64,000 nucleotides of DNA from contig NZ_JAERWK010000012.1 in assembly GCF_016918035.1 (NCBI RefSeq), forward strand, positions 1-64,000. The letters are read 5' to 3'. Under the pieces are notes generated by a model that did not search any database, was not told where the DNA came from, and saw nothing but the letters and a program-made list of their open reading frames with translations. Positions 38,756-46,926 of this stretch are shown here, piece after piece. Position 1 is the first letter of the stretch. Every line of letters starts with the position of its first letter. The position numbers and the translations under genes are program-made. This DNA comes from Nakamurella leprariae (GTDB taxonomy: Bacteria; Actinomycetota; Actinomycetes; Mycobacteriales; Nakamurellaceae).

Positions 38756-39916
38756 ATGACGGACCTGGTGAAGGACGAGCGTCAGAACAAGACCGGCGCC
38801 AGCAGCGGTCCCGGCGGCGACCCGGGCGCGAGCCGGCACGTCCAGCTGCGCGACGCCGACGACGTGGTGCTCTCCGTCGAGGACCTGGTCGTGGAGTTCG
38901 GAGTGGGTGGCGGTTCCACCGTGCACGCCGTCTCGGGTGTGTCCTTCGACGTGCGGCGCGGCGAGACCCTCGGCCTGGTCGGCGAATCCGGCTGCGGCAA
39001 GTCGACCACCGGCCGCTCCATCATGCAGCTGCCCAAGCCGACGTCGGGCAGTGTCCGGCTGCACGGTGACAACCTGGGTGGCATGCCGTCCGGGCAGATG
39101 CGCCGGGCCCGGCGCAAGCTGCAGATGATCTTCCAGGACCCGATCTCGTCGCTGAATCCGCGACGGCGCATCGCCGACATCATCGCCGAGCCGTTGCGGG
39201 TGTGGGGCAGCTCGCCCGACGCCCGCAAGGCCAAGGTGGCCGAGACGCTGGAGGCGGTGGGGCTCGATCCGCAGCTGGTCGCCGACCGCCGGCCGCACCA
39301 GTTCTCCGGCGGGCAGTGCCAGCGCATCTCGATCGCCCGAGCCCTGGTGCTGGAGCCCGAGGTGTTGATCTGCGACGAACCCGTGTCGGCGCTGGACGTC
39401 TCGGTGCAGGCGCAGATCCTCAACCTGCTGGAGGAGATGAAGGAGCGCTACCAGCTGACGATGATCTTCATCTCGCACGACCTGGCCGTGGTGCGCAACA
39501 TCAGCGACCGGGTCGCGGTGATGTACCTCGGCAAGCTGTGCGAGATCGCCCCCGCGGTCGAGCTCTTCGACCGGCCGCGGCACCACTACTCGTCGCTGCT
39601 GCTGTCGTCGATCCCGTCGGCGGACCAGGACGCCACCACCTCGGCGGCCCGGCTGGACCGCTCCGGCGGTGAGATGCCGTCCCCGGTGTCGCCGCCCAGC
39701 GGCTGCCGGTTCCGGACCCGGTGCCCGGCCGCCACCGAGCGGTGCGCGGTCGAGGAGCCGCTGATGCGGCAGGTCGGCGACGGCCACTTCGTGGCCTGCC
39801 ACCACCCACTGGAGGTCGCCGAGGTGGTCGCGTCCGGCGCCGAGGGGTCGGTCGAGCGGTCTGCCGACGGAACGCCCGACGGGGCACTGCGCCCGGTCGC
39901 GCTCGAGGGGGTCTGA
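38756..39916 (+). CDS. ABC transporter ATP-binding protein, DppF type
   Basis: A 386-residue second ATPase of the importer. Walker A is GESGCGKSTTGRSIMQL, Q-loop is MIFQDPISSLNPRRR, signature is FSGGQCQRISIARAL, Walker B is LICDEPVSALD and the H-loop is FISHDLAVVRN. The C-terminal motif CRFRTRCPAATERC is again present. ATG at 38756 follows the previous stop by four bases. It completes a full five-part importer (binding protein, B, C, D, F) within one operon. Confidence 0.94.
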   Translation: MTDLVKDERQNKTGASSGPGGDPGASRHVQLRDADDVVLSVEDLVVEFGVGGGSTVHAVSGVSFDVRRGETLGLVGESGCGKSTTGRSIMQLPKPTSGSVRLHGDNLGGMPSGQMRRARRKLQMIFQDPISSLNPRRRIADIIAEPLRVWGSSPDARKAKVAETLEAVGLDPQLVADRRPHQFSGGQCQRISIARALVLEPEVLICDEPVSALDVSVQAQILNLLEEMKERYQLTMIFISHDLAVVRNISDRVAVMYLGKLCEIAPAVELFDRPRHHYSSLLLSSIPSADQDATTSAARLDRSGGEMPSPVSPPSGCRFRTRCPAATERCAVEEPLMRQVGDGHFVACHHPLEVAEVVASGAEGSVERSADGTPDGALRPVALEGV

Positions 39917-39917
39917 G

Positions 39918-41258
39918 GTGTTCGAGTCCCTGCTGGTGGCCAACCGCGGCGAGATCGCGGTGCGGGTCATCCGAACCGCCCGACGGCTCGGCATCCGCAC
40001 CATCGCGGTGCACAGCACGGCCGATGCGGACGCCCCCCACGTGGCGCTCGCCGACGAGGCGGTCGAACTCGGGCCGGAGCCGCCGGCCCAGTCGTACCTG
40101 GACGTCGACGCGGTGCTGGTCGCCGCCCGGCGCACCGGCGCGCAGGCCGTCCACCCGGGGTACGGCTTCCTGTCGGAGAATCCGGCGTTCGCCCGGCGGG
40201 TGGCCGCCGCCGGCCTGGTCTGGGTGGGCCCGGATCCGGAGAGCATGGAACGGGTCTCGGACAAGATCGACGCCCGGAACCTGATGGCGGCGGCCGGGGT
40301 GCCGGTGGCCGCCGGCACCGAGGAGCCGTGTGCGGACCTCGAGGAGGCGGTGCGCGCCGTCGCGGAGATCGGTTACCCGGTGATGGTGAAGCCGTCCGGT
40401 GGCGGTGGCGGGATCGGCATGGCCGTGGTCGAGGACGAGACCGCACTGCGGGCCGCGTTCGACACCGCGCGTACCCGGTCCAGCCGGTTCTTCGGCAGTG
40501 ACCGGATCCTGCTGGAGCGGTACATCCCGCGAGCCCGGCACGTGGAGATCCAGGTGCTGGGACTGGCCGACGGACGAGTGGTGGCGCTCGGGGAGCGGGA
40601 CTGCTCGGTGCAGCGCCGGCACCAGAAGGTGATCGAGGAGACCCCGTCGCCCGGGGTCGGTGACGAACTGCGGCGCCGCATGATCGACGGCGCGGTGCGC
40701 GCAGCGGCCGCGGTCGGGTACCGCAACGCCGGCACCGTGGAGTGCCTGGTCGACCCGGAGCGGCAGGAGTTCGTCTTCCTGGAGATGAACACCCGGCTGC
40801 AGGTCGAGCATCCGGTCACCGAGATGACCTTCGGTGTCGATCTGGTCGAGGCCCAGCTGCTCATCGCGGCGGGCAAACCGGTGCAGTTCGAGCCGGACGA
40901 CCTGCGGCCCGACGGTCATGCCATCGAGTTCCGCGTCTACGCCGAGGATCCCGTCCGGTTCCTGCCGTCGCCGGGCACGCTCACCGAGTGGGTGGAGCCC
41001 ACCGGGGAGGGCGTCCGGGTGGACGCGGGGTACCGCGCGGGCAACACGGTCTCGCGGTCCTACGACCCGCTGCTGGCCAAGCTCGTGGTGCACGGAGCCG
41101 ACCGGGACGAGGCGCTGGCCCGGTCGCGCGCCGCGGTGGCCGCGTTCCGGATCAGCGGCGTCAGGACCAACCTGCCGTTCCTGGCCGAACTGCTCGACGC
41201 CCCGGAGTTCGTCAGCGGCCGGTACGACACCACCACCGTGCCGCGGCTGCGCGGCTGA
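39918..41258 (+). CDS. Biotin carboxylase subunit of an acyl-CoA carboxylase
   Basis: A 446-residue ATP-grasp biotin carboxylase (AccC type). It opens FESLLVANRGEIAVRVIRTARRLGIRT and has HPGYGFLSENPAFARR, the ATP lid VKPSGGGGGIGM, HVEIQVLGL, ERDCSVQRRHQKVIEE and FLEMNTRLQVEHPVTE. No biotin-carrier domain is fused, since the chain stops at the normal AccC end. It carboxylates biotin on the carrier protein encoded next. GTG at 39918 comes one base after the DppF-type stop, so transport and carboxylation genes share a transcript. Confidence 0.95.
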   Translation: MFESLLVANRGEIAVRVIRTARRLGIRTIAVHSTADADAPHVALADEAVELGPEPPAQSYLDVDAVLVAARRTGAQAVHPGYGFLSENPAFARRVAAAGLVWVGPDPESMERVSDKIDARNLMAAAGVPVAAGTEEPCADLEEAVRAVAEIGYPVMVKPSGGGGGIGMAVVEDETALRAAFDTARTRSSRFFGSDRILLERYIPRARHVEIQVLGLADGRVVALGERDCSVQRRHQKVIEETPSPGVGDELRRRMIDGAVRAAAAVGYRNAGTVECLVDPERQEFVFLEMNTRLQVEHPVTEMTFGVDLVEAQLLIAAGKPVQFEPDDLRPDGHAIEFRVYAEDPVRFLPSPGTLTEWVEPTGEGVRVDAGYRAGNTVSRSYDPLLAKLVVHGADRDEALARSRAAVAAFRISGVRTNLPFLAELLDAPEFVSGRYDTTTVPRLRG

Positions 41259-41272
41259 GGAAGGAAGCGACC

Positions 41273-41485
41273 ATGATGGAAGTGACCAGTGAGCTGGCGG
41301 CGACGGTGTGGAAGGTCGAGGTCGCCCCGGGCGCACCGGTGCAGGAGGAGGACACGCTGCTCGTCCTGGAGTCGATGAAGATGGAGATCCCGGTGCTGGC
41401 CGAGGGGGCCGGCGTGGTGCGGGAGATCCGGGTGCAGGAGGGCGACAGCGTCGAGGAGGGCGATGTCCTGCTCGTGCTCGAGTGA
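41273..41485 (+). CDS. Stand-alone biotin carboxyl carrier protein (70 residues)
   Basis: A single biotinyl domain. The biotinylated lysine is Lys36 in VLESMKMEIPV, and the hammerhead fold ending GDSVEEGDVLLVLE is complete. There is no N-terminal extension as in AccB of E. coli; it resembles the small 7-kDa carriers of actinobacteria. ATG at 41273 follows GAGGAAGGAAG. An in-frame ATG three bases later is equally possible. It must be biotinylated by a ligase encoded elsewhere. Confidence 0.93.
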   Translation: MMEVTSELAATVWKVEVAPGAPVQEEDTLLVLESMKMEIPVLAEGAGVVREIRVQEGDSVEEGDVLLVLE

Positions 41486-41546
41486 GCAGGAGTGCGTGCA
41501 CGGCGGTGGCCGGCCGGTCGCCGGACCCGGACGACGGAGGGGACCG

Positions 41547-42425
41547 ATGACCGAACAGCTGGCGGGGGAGCGGGCGCAGACGGCGCCGGGCGCCGGGGCC
41601 GCCGCCCGGCACGCGACCGTCGTGCAGGACCTGGCCGACGAGACGGCCGCGCTGCGGGCCGTGCTGGCCGATCTGCCGGACGCGGACTGGGAGCTGCCCA
41701 CTCCGGCCCAGGACTGGGCGATCCGGGACCAGGTGTCACACCTGGCCTACTTCGACGGGGCCGCGGTCCGCTCGGTGCGTGACCCGGACGGCTTCGCCGC
41801 CGAGATCGCCGCCATGATGGCCGGCACGCCGTTGCCCGGACGCTCCGGGCGGGCCGAGGAGTTCCGCGACATGTCCGCCCCGGAGCTGCTGGCCTGGTCG
41901 GACACCGCCCGCGCGGAACTGCTCGAGTGCTTCGGCGGCCTGCATCCCCGGGACCGCGTCATCTGGTACGGGCCGTCGATGAGCGCCAAGTCGATGGTGA
42001 CCGCCCGGCTGATGGAGACCTGGGCGCACGGGACCGACGTGCTCGACGCGGTCGGGGCGCCCAGCCGGCCATCCTCCCGGCTCCGGCACGTCGCCCACAT
42101 CGGGATCGCGGCGCGCGGGTTCGCGTTCCGGACCAACGGCCAGCCGGTGCCGACCGAGCCGGTGCGGGTCGAGCTCGATCCCCAGGTGCCGGACGAGACC
42201 ACCTGGGAGTGGGGCCCTGTCGACGCTGCCGACCGGGTCACCGGGACAGCGCTCGACTTCTGCCTGCTGGTCACCCAGCGGCGGCACCGGGCCGACACCG
42301 CGCTGGTCGCCCAGGGGCCGGTCGCCGACGCCTGGCTCGACCTGGCCCAGGCCTTCGCCGGCCCGCCCGGTGCCGGGCGGGCCCCCGACTTCGACCGCTG
42401 GTGGGGCGACGCCCGCGGCCGGTGA
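41547..42425 (+). CDS. TIGR03084-family metal-binding protein (DinB/MDMPI fold)
   Basis: A 292-residue protein. The N-terminal four-helix domain (about 20-200) has DWAIRDQVSHLAYFDGAAV and MVTARLMETWAHGTDVLDAVG, with histidines placed like the metal ligands of the DinB and mycothiol-dependent maleylpyruvate isomerase superfamily. The C-terminal part (ETTWEWGPVDAADRVTGTALDF and DTALVAQGPVADAWL) completes the TIGR03084 pattern. Proteins of this family often lie beside acyl-CoA carboxylase and CoA-transferase genes; their function is unknown. ATG at 41547 has GGAGGGG upstream. Confidence 0.82.
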   Translation: MTEQLAGERAQTAPGAGAAARHATVVQDLADETAALRAVLADLPDADWELPTPAQDWAIRDQVSHLAYFDGAAVRSVRDPDGFAAEIAAMMAGTPLPGRSGRAEEFRDMSAPELLAWSDTARAELLECFGGLHPRDRVIWYGPSMSAKSMVTARLMETWAHGTDVLDAVGAPSRPSSRLRHVAHIGIAARGFAFRTNGQPVPTEPVRVELDPQVPDETTWEWGPVDAADRVTGTALDFCLLVTQRRHRADTALVAQGPVADAWLDLAQAFAGPPGAGRAPDFDRWWGDARGR

Positions 42426-42445
42426 ATCCGGTCCGCGCGCGTCGA

Positions 42446-43222
42446 TCAGGTCGGCTGCTCGTGCAGCCGACCGGACCGCTGCGCCGCGAAGGTGGCGGTC
42501 CCGGCGTCCGGGCCGGTCCGGTCCGACGCGGGTCCGGGTGCTGCCGGCACGTCCGCGTGGCCGTGCCCAGGCCCCGCATCGGCTGCGGGCCTGGTCGTCT
42601 CGGCGTACATGGCGTGCACCCCGGCCAGCACGGTGTCCACCACCAGGGCCACGTACCGGTCGGGATCGAACCGGTCGCCGAGGACCTCGGCCGGGACGTA
42701 CGCGGTGCTGGAGGCGTGGTTGGTGACCGCGCCGGCGACCAGGTCGGCGATGAGGGCGGTGGAGGTCGCGGGAGGGATCTCGCCGCGCTCGCGGCCCCGC
42801 CGCACGATGCTCCGGGTGGCCCGGATGAAGCTCGGGTACGAGTCCCGCTGCAGGGCGGCCCGCACCTCCGGGTGATAGCGGGCGTCGATGGCCAACCGGC
42901 GCATCAGCGACCAGTCGTCGCTGCGCACGAAGTCCAGGTACCGCCGCGCGAATTGGACGAGATCCTCACGCATCGAACCGGTGTCGATCGTGGTGATGAA
43001 CGACGCGGTGTCCCGCACGGCGTCCACCAGCAGCGCGGCGCGGTCCGGCCAGCGCAGGTACAGGGACCCCTTGCCCAGCCCGGAACGGCGCGTCACCTGC
43101 TCCATGGCGAAGCCGCTCCAGCCGCGCTCCTGGTAGACCTCGCGGGCGGCCGCGAAGGCGCGGGCCTCGATGTCGGGATCGCGGGGCCGGCCCAGCCGGC
43201 GGCCGGACGTCTCGTCGGTCAT
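42446..43222 (-). CDS. TetR-family transcriptional regulator
   Basis: A 258-residue repressor. The helix-turn-helix is in ARAFAAAREVYQERGWSGFAMEQVTRRSGLGKGSLYLRW split over residues 20-60, followed by a ligand domain (TASFITTIDTGSMREDLVQFARRYLDFV). The C-terminal 40 residues are Pro/Gly/Ala-rich. ATG at 43222 is used; an in-frame ATG at 43240 would add six residues. It is transcribed opposite to the carboxyltransferase genes. A palindrome in the shared promoter region matches one in front of the importer operon, so it is the likely regulator of both. Confidence 0.88.
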   Translation of the reverse strand: MTDETSGRRLGRPRDPDIEARAFAAAREVYQERGWSGFAMEQVTRRSGLGKGSLYLRWPDRAALLVDAVRDTASFITTIDTGSMREDLVQFARRYLDFVRSDDWSLMRRLAIDARYHPEVRAALQRDSYPSFIRATRSIVRRGRERGEIPPATSTALIADLVAGAVTNHASSTAYVPAEVLGDRFDPDRYVALVVDTVLAGVHAMYAETTRPAADAGPGHGHADVPAAPGPASDRTGPDAGTATFAAQRSGRLHEQPT

Positions 43223-43246
43223 CGGTCCATCGTTCCACATCACACC

Positions 43247-43275
43247 TTGTTCGCGACGGCACCCGTCAGTATCAT
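43247..43275 (+). promoter_or_regulatory. Divergent tetR/carboxyltransferase promoter with TetR-type operator
   Basis: On the plus strand TTGTTC (43247-43252) and TATCAT (43270-43275) are spaced by 17 bases. The spacer holds CGACGGCACCCGTCAGTA (43254-43271), which matches the element at 31053-31070 at 14 of 18 positions, including CCGTCAGTA. On the minus strand GATACT overlaps it as a possible -10 for tetR. This fits autoregulation by the TetR protein. Confidence 0.65.
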
Positions 43276-43486
43276 CGGCGGGGTCGACGTCGACATCGGG
43301 CTCTGCCCGGGCCGTCGGTCGGCCCGGAGGTCCGGCAGTCCGTCCGGCCTCGGGATTCCCGCATCCACCGCAGGTGCCCCGCTCCCGTCGTACCGCGGCT
43401 CCGGCCGCGCCACGGCTGTCCTTCGGTCCGCCGCCACCGCGGCGCGACCGCCGAACGCGGCGCCTGGATCCCCCGGAGGTCCCTTG

Positions 43487-44977
43487 ATGACCGGCAGCGC
43501 GATGACCGGCAGCGTCACCAGCACCGACGGGCTCGCCGTGGCAGCTCTGTCGCACGGGTCGTCCCCTGGTCCGGCGCTCGACCCGGACGGCACGGTCGAC
43601 CCGGCCCGGCCGCTGGCCGAGACGCTGCGGCGGTGGTTCGACGGCGGCGCCCCGACCGTGGTCTACGGCGACCAGGCCGGCCCGGTCGGGCGCGGCGCCG
43701 AGGTCCCCGGGGACGGCGTGTCGGTGCTGGCCGGCCGGATCGACGGCGACGCGACCGTGGTGATCGGGTACGACCCGGGCGTGGGCGACACCGGGCACGG
43801 TCTGGTGAACCACGCCAAGGTCGCGCGCGGACTCGAGGTGGCCGGGGCGATGTCGGCCGCGGTGGTGCTGGTGGTCTCCGGCGGTCCGTACCGGGCCGGC
43901 GAGCTGGCGTACCACCAGGAGCGTCGCGACGTGGTGCACCAGCTGGTCGGGCTGTCCGGCCGGGTGCCGCTGGTGGGCGTGGCCGTCGGGGCGGTGACCG
44001 ACGTCCGGTCGGTGATGCTGGGGGTGTGCGACGTGGTCGTCGCCACGCCGTCGGCCACGGTCACGCTGGACGAGATCGCCGGTCAGCAGGACGCTCCCGT
44101 GCTGGCTGCGGAGAAGGCCGGGGCGTTCGACCTGGTCGCCGAATCAGTGCCCGATGCCCTGCAGCTGGCCCGGCGATACCTGGACCTGGTCCGCCGGACC
44201 CGGGCCGCGTTCGATCCGGCCGATGACGTCCCCGTCCGCGAGGCGCTGCGAGCAGTGGTGCCGGAGAACCCGCGACGGGCCATCGACGCCCGCAAGCTCA
44301 TCGAGTTGGTGGCGGACGCGGGATCGGTGCTGCCGCTGCGGGTGCGGTTCGGCGGGGCGATCCAGACCGCGCTGGCCCGCATCGGTGGACGCTCCGTCGG
44401 GCTGATGGCCAACCACTCGATGGTCGGCGCCGGTGCGATCGACAGCCCGGCGGCCGACAAGATGCACCGCTTCCAGACGCTCTGCGACGCCGCGGGCATC
44501 CCGATCGTCCAGTTGACCGACGTCCCCGGGCTGCTGGCCGGCCCGCAGGCGGAACAGGCGGCGCTGAACCGACACTCGACCCGGCCGTACTTCTCCCAGG
44601 TGCACGCCCGGGTGCCGTTCCTCTCGGTGATCCTCCGCCGGGCCTACGGCCAGGGCATGATCATCATGGGCATGGGCGGCCACATCGACCGCCGTCCGCT
44701 GCAGATGGTTTGGCCCACTGCCAACTTCGGCGGCATGGGCCTGGGCGGGGCCGCCGCGATCACCGCCAAGTCGTCGGCGACGGCCGACTCCCAGCGTTCC
44801 GAAGCCGAGATCCTGGCCGAGCTCACCGACGCCGGCAGCGCCCGCAGCCTGGCCGCCAACTTCCGCACCGACGAGCTGATCGACCCGGCCGACACGCGCG
44901 ACCGACTGCTCGCCGCCGTGGGTCTGCTGCCCGACGCAGGCCCGCGCCCGGTCGTCCGTGCCATCGACCCCTGGTGA
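43487..44977 (+). CDS. Acyl-CoA carboxylase carboxyltransferase subunit, first copy
   Basis: A 496-residue protein with the two crotonase-like halves of AccD/PccB-type carboxyltransferases. The N-half is divergent (GHGLVNHAKVARGLEVAG, VVSGGPYRAGELAYHQ) and lacks the usual RERIxxLLD opening. The C-half is well conserved: IPIVQLTDVPGLLAGPQAEQ, FLSVILRRAYGQGMIIMGMGG and MVWPTANFGGMGLGGAAAI. It ends in AIDPW. ATG at 43487 follows CCGGAGG. The neighbouring second carboxyltransferase also ends in DPW, so the two probably form a heteromeric enzyme that takes the carboxyl group from biotin to an acyl-CoA. Confidence 0.87.
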   Translation: MTGSAMTGSVTSTDGLAVAALSHGSSPGPALDPDGTVDPARPLAETLRRWFDGGAPTVVYGDQAGPVGRGAEVPGDGVSVLAGRIDGDATVVIGYDPGVGDTGHGLVNHAKVARGLEVAGAMSAAVVLVVSGGPYRAGELAYHQERRDVVHQLVGLSGRVPLVGVAVGAVTDVRSVMLGVCDVVVATPSATVTLDEIAGQQDAPVLAAEKAGAFDLVAESVPDALQLARRYLDLVRRTRAAFDPADDVPVREALRAVVPENPRRAIDARKLIELVADAGSVLPLRVRFGGAIQTALARIGGRSVGLMANHSMVGAGAIDSPAADKMHRFQTLCDAAGIPIVQLTDVPGLLAGPQAEQAALNRHSTRPYFSQVHARVPFLSVILRRAYGQGMIIMGMGGHIDRRPLQMVWPTANFGGMGLGGAAAITAKSSATADSQRSEAEILAELTDAGSARSLAANFRTDELIDPADTRDRLLAAVGLLPDAGPRPVVRAIDPW

Positions 44978-45032
44978 GCCGCAACGGTCCTCGTGCCGAT
45001 CACCCCCGACACCCTCTCGACAGGAGTACGCG

Positions 45033-46463
45033 ATGCCGCAGCACGACCTGCTGAGCCGCCTGCAGGACCTGCACGACGACGTGCTGGACCAGCGCCGCCC
45101 GGAGGCGGTGGCCAAACAACGCGGTCGCGGCCAGCTCACCGCCCGCGAGCGGATCACCCGGCTGCTCGACCCGGGTGAGTCGTTCTTCGAGTCCGGGGCG
45201 CTGGCCCAGCCGGCCGACCCGTCGTTGCGCGCGGCTGCGGACGCGGTGGTCATCGGCGTCGGCCGGGTGCACGGACGGCCTTCGGTCATCGTCTCCTACG
45301 ACTACACCGTGCTCGGTGGATCGCAGGGGATCAACAACCACGCCAAGACCTCTCGCGCCATCCTGCTGGCCGAGCGCCACCAGGCGCCGGTCTACATGCT
45401 GGCCGAGGGCGGCGGGGCGCGGGCGCTGGAGCTCGGCGCCATGGGCGGTGCCCGGTCCTCCGGCGACTTCGAGTGGCTGGCCCGGCTGTCCGGCCGGGTG
45501 CCCATGGTCGGGGTGGCCATGGGGCGGGCCTTCGCCGGGCATGCCATCTTCGTCTCCGAGTGCGACGTGATCATCGCGACCCGGCGCTCGGCCATGGGGG
45601 TGGCCGGGCCGCCGCTGGTCAAGGCGTCCACCGGGCAGGACCTCACCCCGGAGCAGATCGGTGCCGCGTCCATCCACGAGGGCGCCGGCGGTGTCGAACG
45701 GATGGCCGAGGACGACGACGACGCGTTGGCTCAGGCGCGGCGGTACATGAGCTTCCCGGTGCTGCCGCGACTGCCGTTCGCCGACGCCCGGCCGGGGATG
45801 GCGGATGCGGTGCGCGGCTGGGCCTTCCGGGACGGGCCGCGGCCGGTGCGGGAGCTGGTCGATGCCCTGGTCGACGCCGACAGTGCGTTCGAACTGCGGC
45901 CGACGTGGCACCCGGAGGTCGTCACCGCGTTCGCCCGGCTCGAGGGCCGCGCGGTCGGGGTGGTGGCCACGGACGGCGCGGTCGACGACGGGCGGCTGAC
46001 CGGACCGGGCTGCGACAAGATCGCTCGGTTCGTCCGGCTGTGCGACTCCTACGGCCTGCCGCTGGTGGTGCTGGTGGACTCGGCCGGTGCGGCCGACGAC
46101 CGGGGCGCCGGTGACCTGGCCGCGTTCCGGCACGCCGCGCGGGTGCCGGTGGCGCTGGCCGAGGCCGACATCCCGGTCGTCACGGTCGTGGTGGGCCGGG
46201 TCGGCGGAGTGGCCCAGTCGCTGCTCGGCGGGTTCGGCCGCTTCCTGGAGGGGCCGCCGCACCTGATGTGGCCGACCGCCCGTATCGAGGGCCTGGGCGT
46301 GCCGGCCGGCAGCGACGCGGAGGACCCGCTGCGGGCCGCGGCGTCCTTCCTGACCGACGACGTCATCGACCCGGGCCGCACCCGGGAGGTGCTGGCCCAG
46401 CTGATGGACGCGGCCCCGCCCCGGGCGACGCGGGCGTTCCCCGCGCCGATCGATCCGTGGTGA
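45033..46463 (+). CDS. Acyl-CoA carboxylase carboxyltransferase subunit, second copy
   Basis: A 476-residue carboxyltransferase. The N-half is canonical: KQRGRGQLTARERITRLLDPGESFFE, GGSQGINNHAKTSRAILLAE, MLAEGGGARALELG. The C-half has GPGCDKIARFVRLCDSYGLPLVVLVDSAG and LMWPTARIEGLGVPAG, with the usual DVPG replaced by DSAG. It ends PIDPW like the first copy. So one copy has the better N-half and the other the better C-half, which suits an active site shared between two different chains. ATG at 45033 follows CAGGAG. Confidence 0.88.
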   Translation: MPQHDLLSRLQDLHDDVLDQRRPEAVAKQRGRGQLTARERITRLLDPGESFFESGALAQPADPSLRAAADAVVIGVGRVHGRPSVIVSYDYTVLGGSQGINNHAKTSRAILLAERHQAPVYMLAEGGGARALELGAMGGARSSGDFEWLARLSGRVPMVGVAMGRAFAGHAIFVSECDVIIATRRSAMGVAGPPLVKASTGQDLTPEQIGAASIHEGAGGVERMAEDDDDALAQARRYMSFPVLPRLPFADARPGMADAVRGWAFRDGPRPVRELVDALVDADSAFELRPTWHPEVVTAFARLEGRAVGVVATDGAVDDGRLTGPGCDKIARFVRLCDSYGLPLVVLVDSAGAADDRGAGDLAAFRHAARVPVALAEADIPVVTVVVGRVGGVAQSLLGGFGRFLEGPPHLMWPTARIEGLGVPAGSDAEDPLRAAASFLTDDVIDPGRTREVLAQLMDAAPPRATRAFPAPIDPW

Positions 46464-46496
46464 TGGGCTGATCGGGATCCGGGACGCCCGACCGGC

Positions 46497-46772
46497 TCAG
46501 AAGGTGTCGAAGCGGGGCGGCTTGCGCCGGCGCAGTCCGGAGGCCAGGAGCCGGGTGATCAGCTCGCGGCCGCTGACCGCCAGCGCGCCGCCCGCGACGA
46601 GCTCGTCGTACCGCTCCTGCGGCACGTCGTAGTGGTCCCGGTCGAAGCTCCGCTCCGGCAGTTCGTGCGTGCGGGCGAAGGCGTGCAGCTCGTCCAGCGA
46701 GGCGTCGCTGACCAGGTGGGACCACAGCCGGCCGTGTGCCGGCCACTGCGGGGGATCGATGAGCACAGCCAC
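46497..46772 (-). CDS. DUF4031 domain protein
   Basis: A 91-residue protein matching DUF4031: VLIDPPQWPAHGRLWSHLVSD, SLDELHAFARTHELPERSFDRDHYDVPQERYDELV, SGRELITRLL. The function is not known. The GTG at 46772 was chosen so that the chain begins just before the conserved ILIDPP strand; a GTG two codons later is also possible. It is convergent with the carboxyltransferase gene and divergent from guaA, which starts 154 bases away. Confidence 0.82.
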   Translation of the reverse strand: MAVLIDPPQWPAHGRLWSHLVSDASLDELHAFARTHELPERSFDRDHYDVPQERYDELVAGGALAVSGRELITRLLASGLRRRKPPRFDTF

Positions 46773-46912
46773 CCAGCCAGGGTAGGTGGGGTGTCCGGTT
46801 GGGCAGGGCCCGCGCAGGTTCGCCGACGCGGGCCGGACCGGAGGGTGTTCGGCTGGCTGGCGGGAGTGCGGCTGCCCGTCGCGGGCCGGATCGGCCGGGT
46901 CCTGCTCACCGA

Positions 46913-46918
46913 TAGACT
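46913..46918 (+). promoter_or_regulatory. Candidate -10 hexamer for leaderless guaA
   Basis: TAGACT ends 8 bases before the guaA GTG with no Shine-Dalgarno sequence between. Hexamer and spacing are the same as for tsaB at 16110. Confidence 0.5.
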
Positions 46919-46926
46919 CCGCGGTC

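Noticed and set aside
29272-46463. Genomic island of recent foreign origin
   Set aside because: GC content and codon use look like the rest of the window and no integrase, transposase, tRNA or direct-repeat boundary was seen.
46463-46497. Terminator between the second carboxyltransferase and DUF4031
   Set aside because: Only a 5-bp stem (TCGGG/CCCGA) could be found, which is too weak to call.
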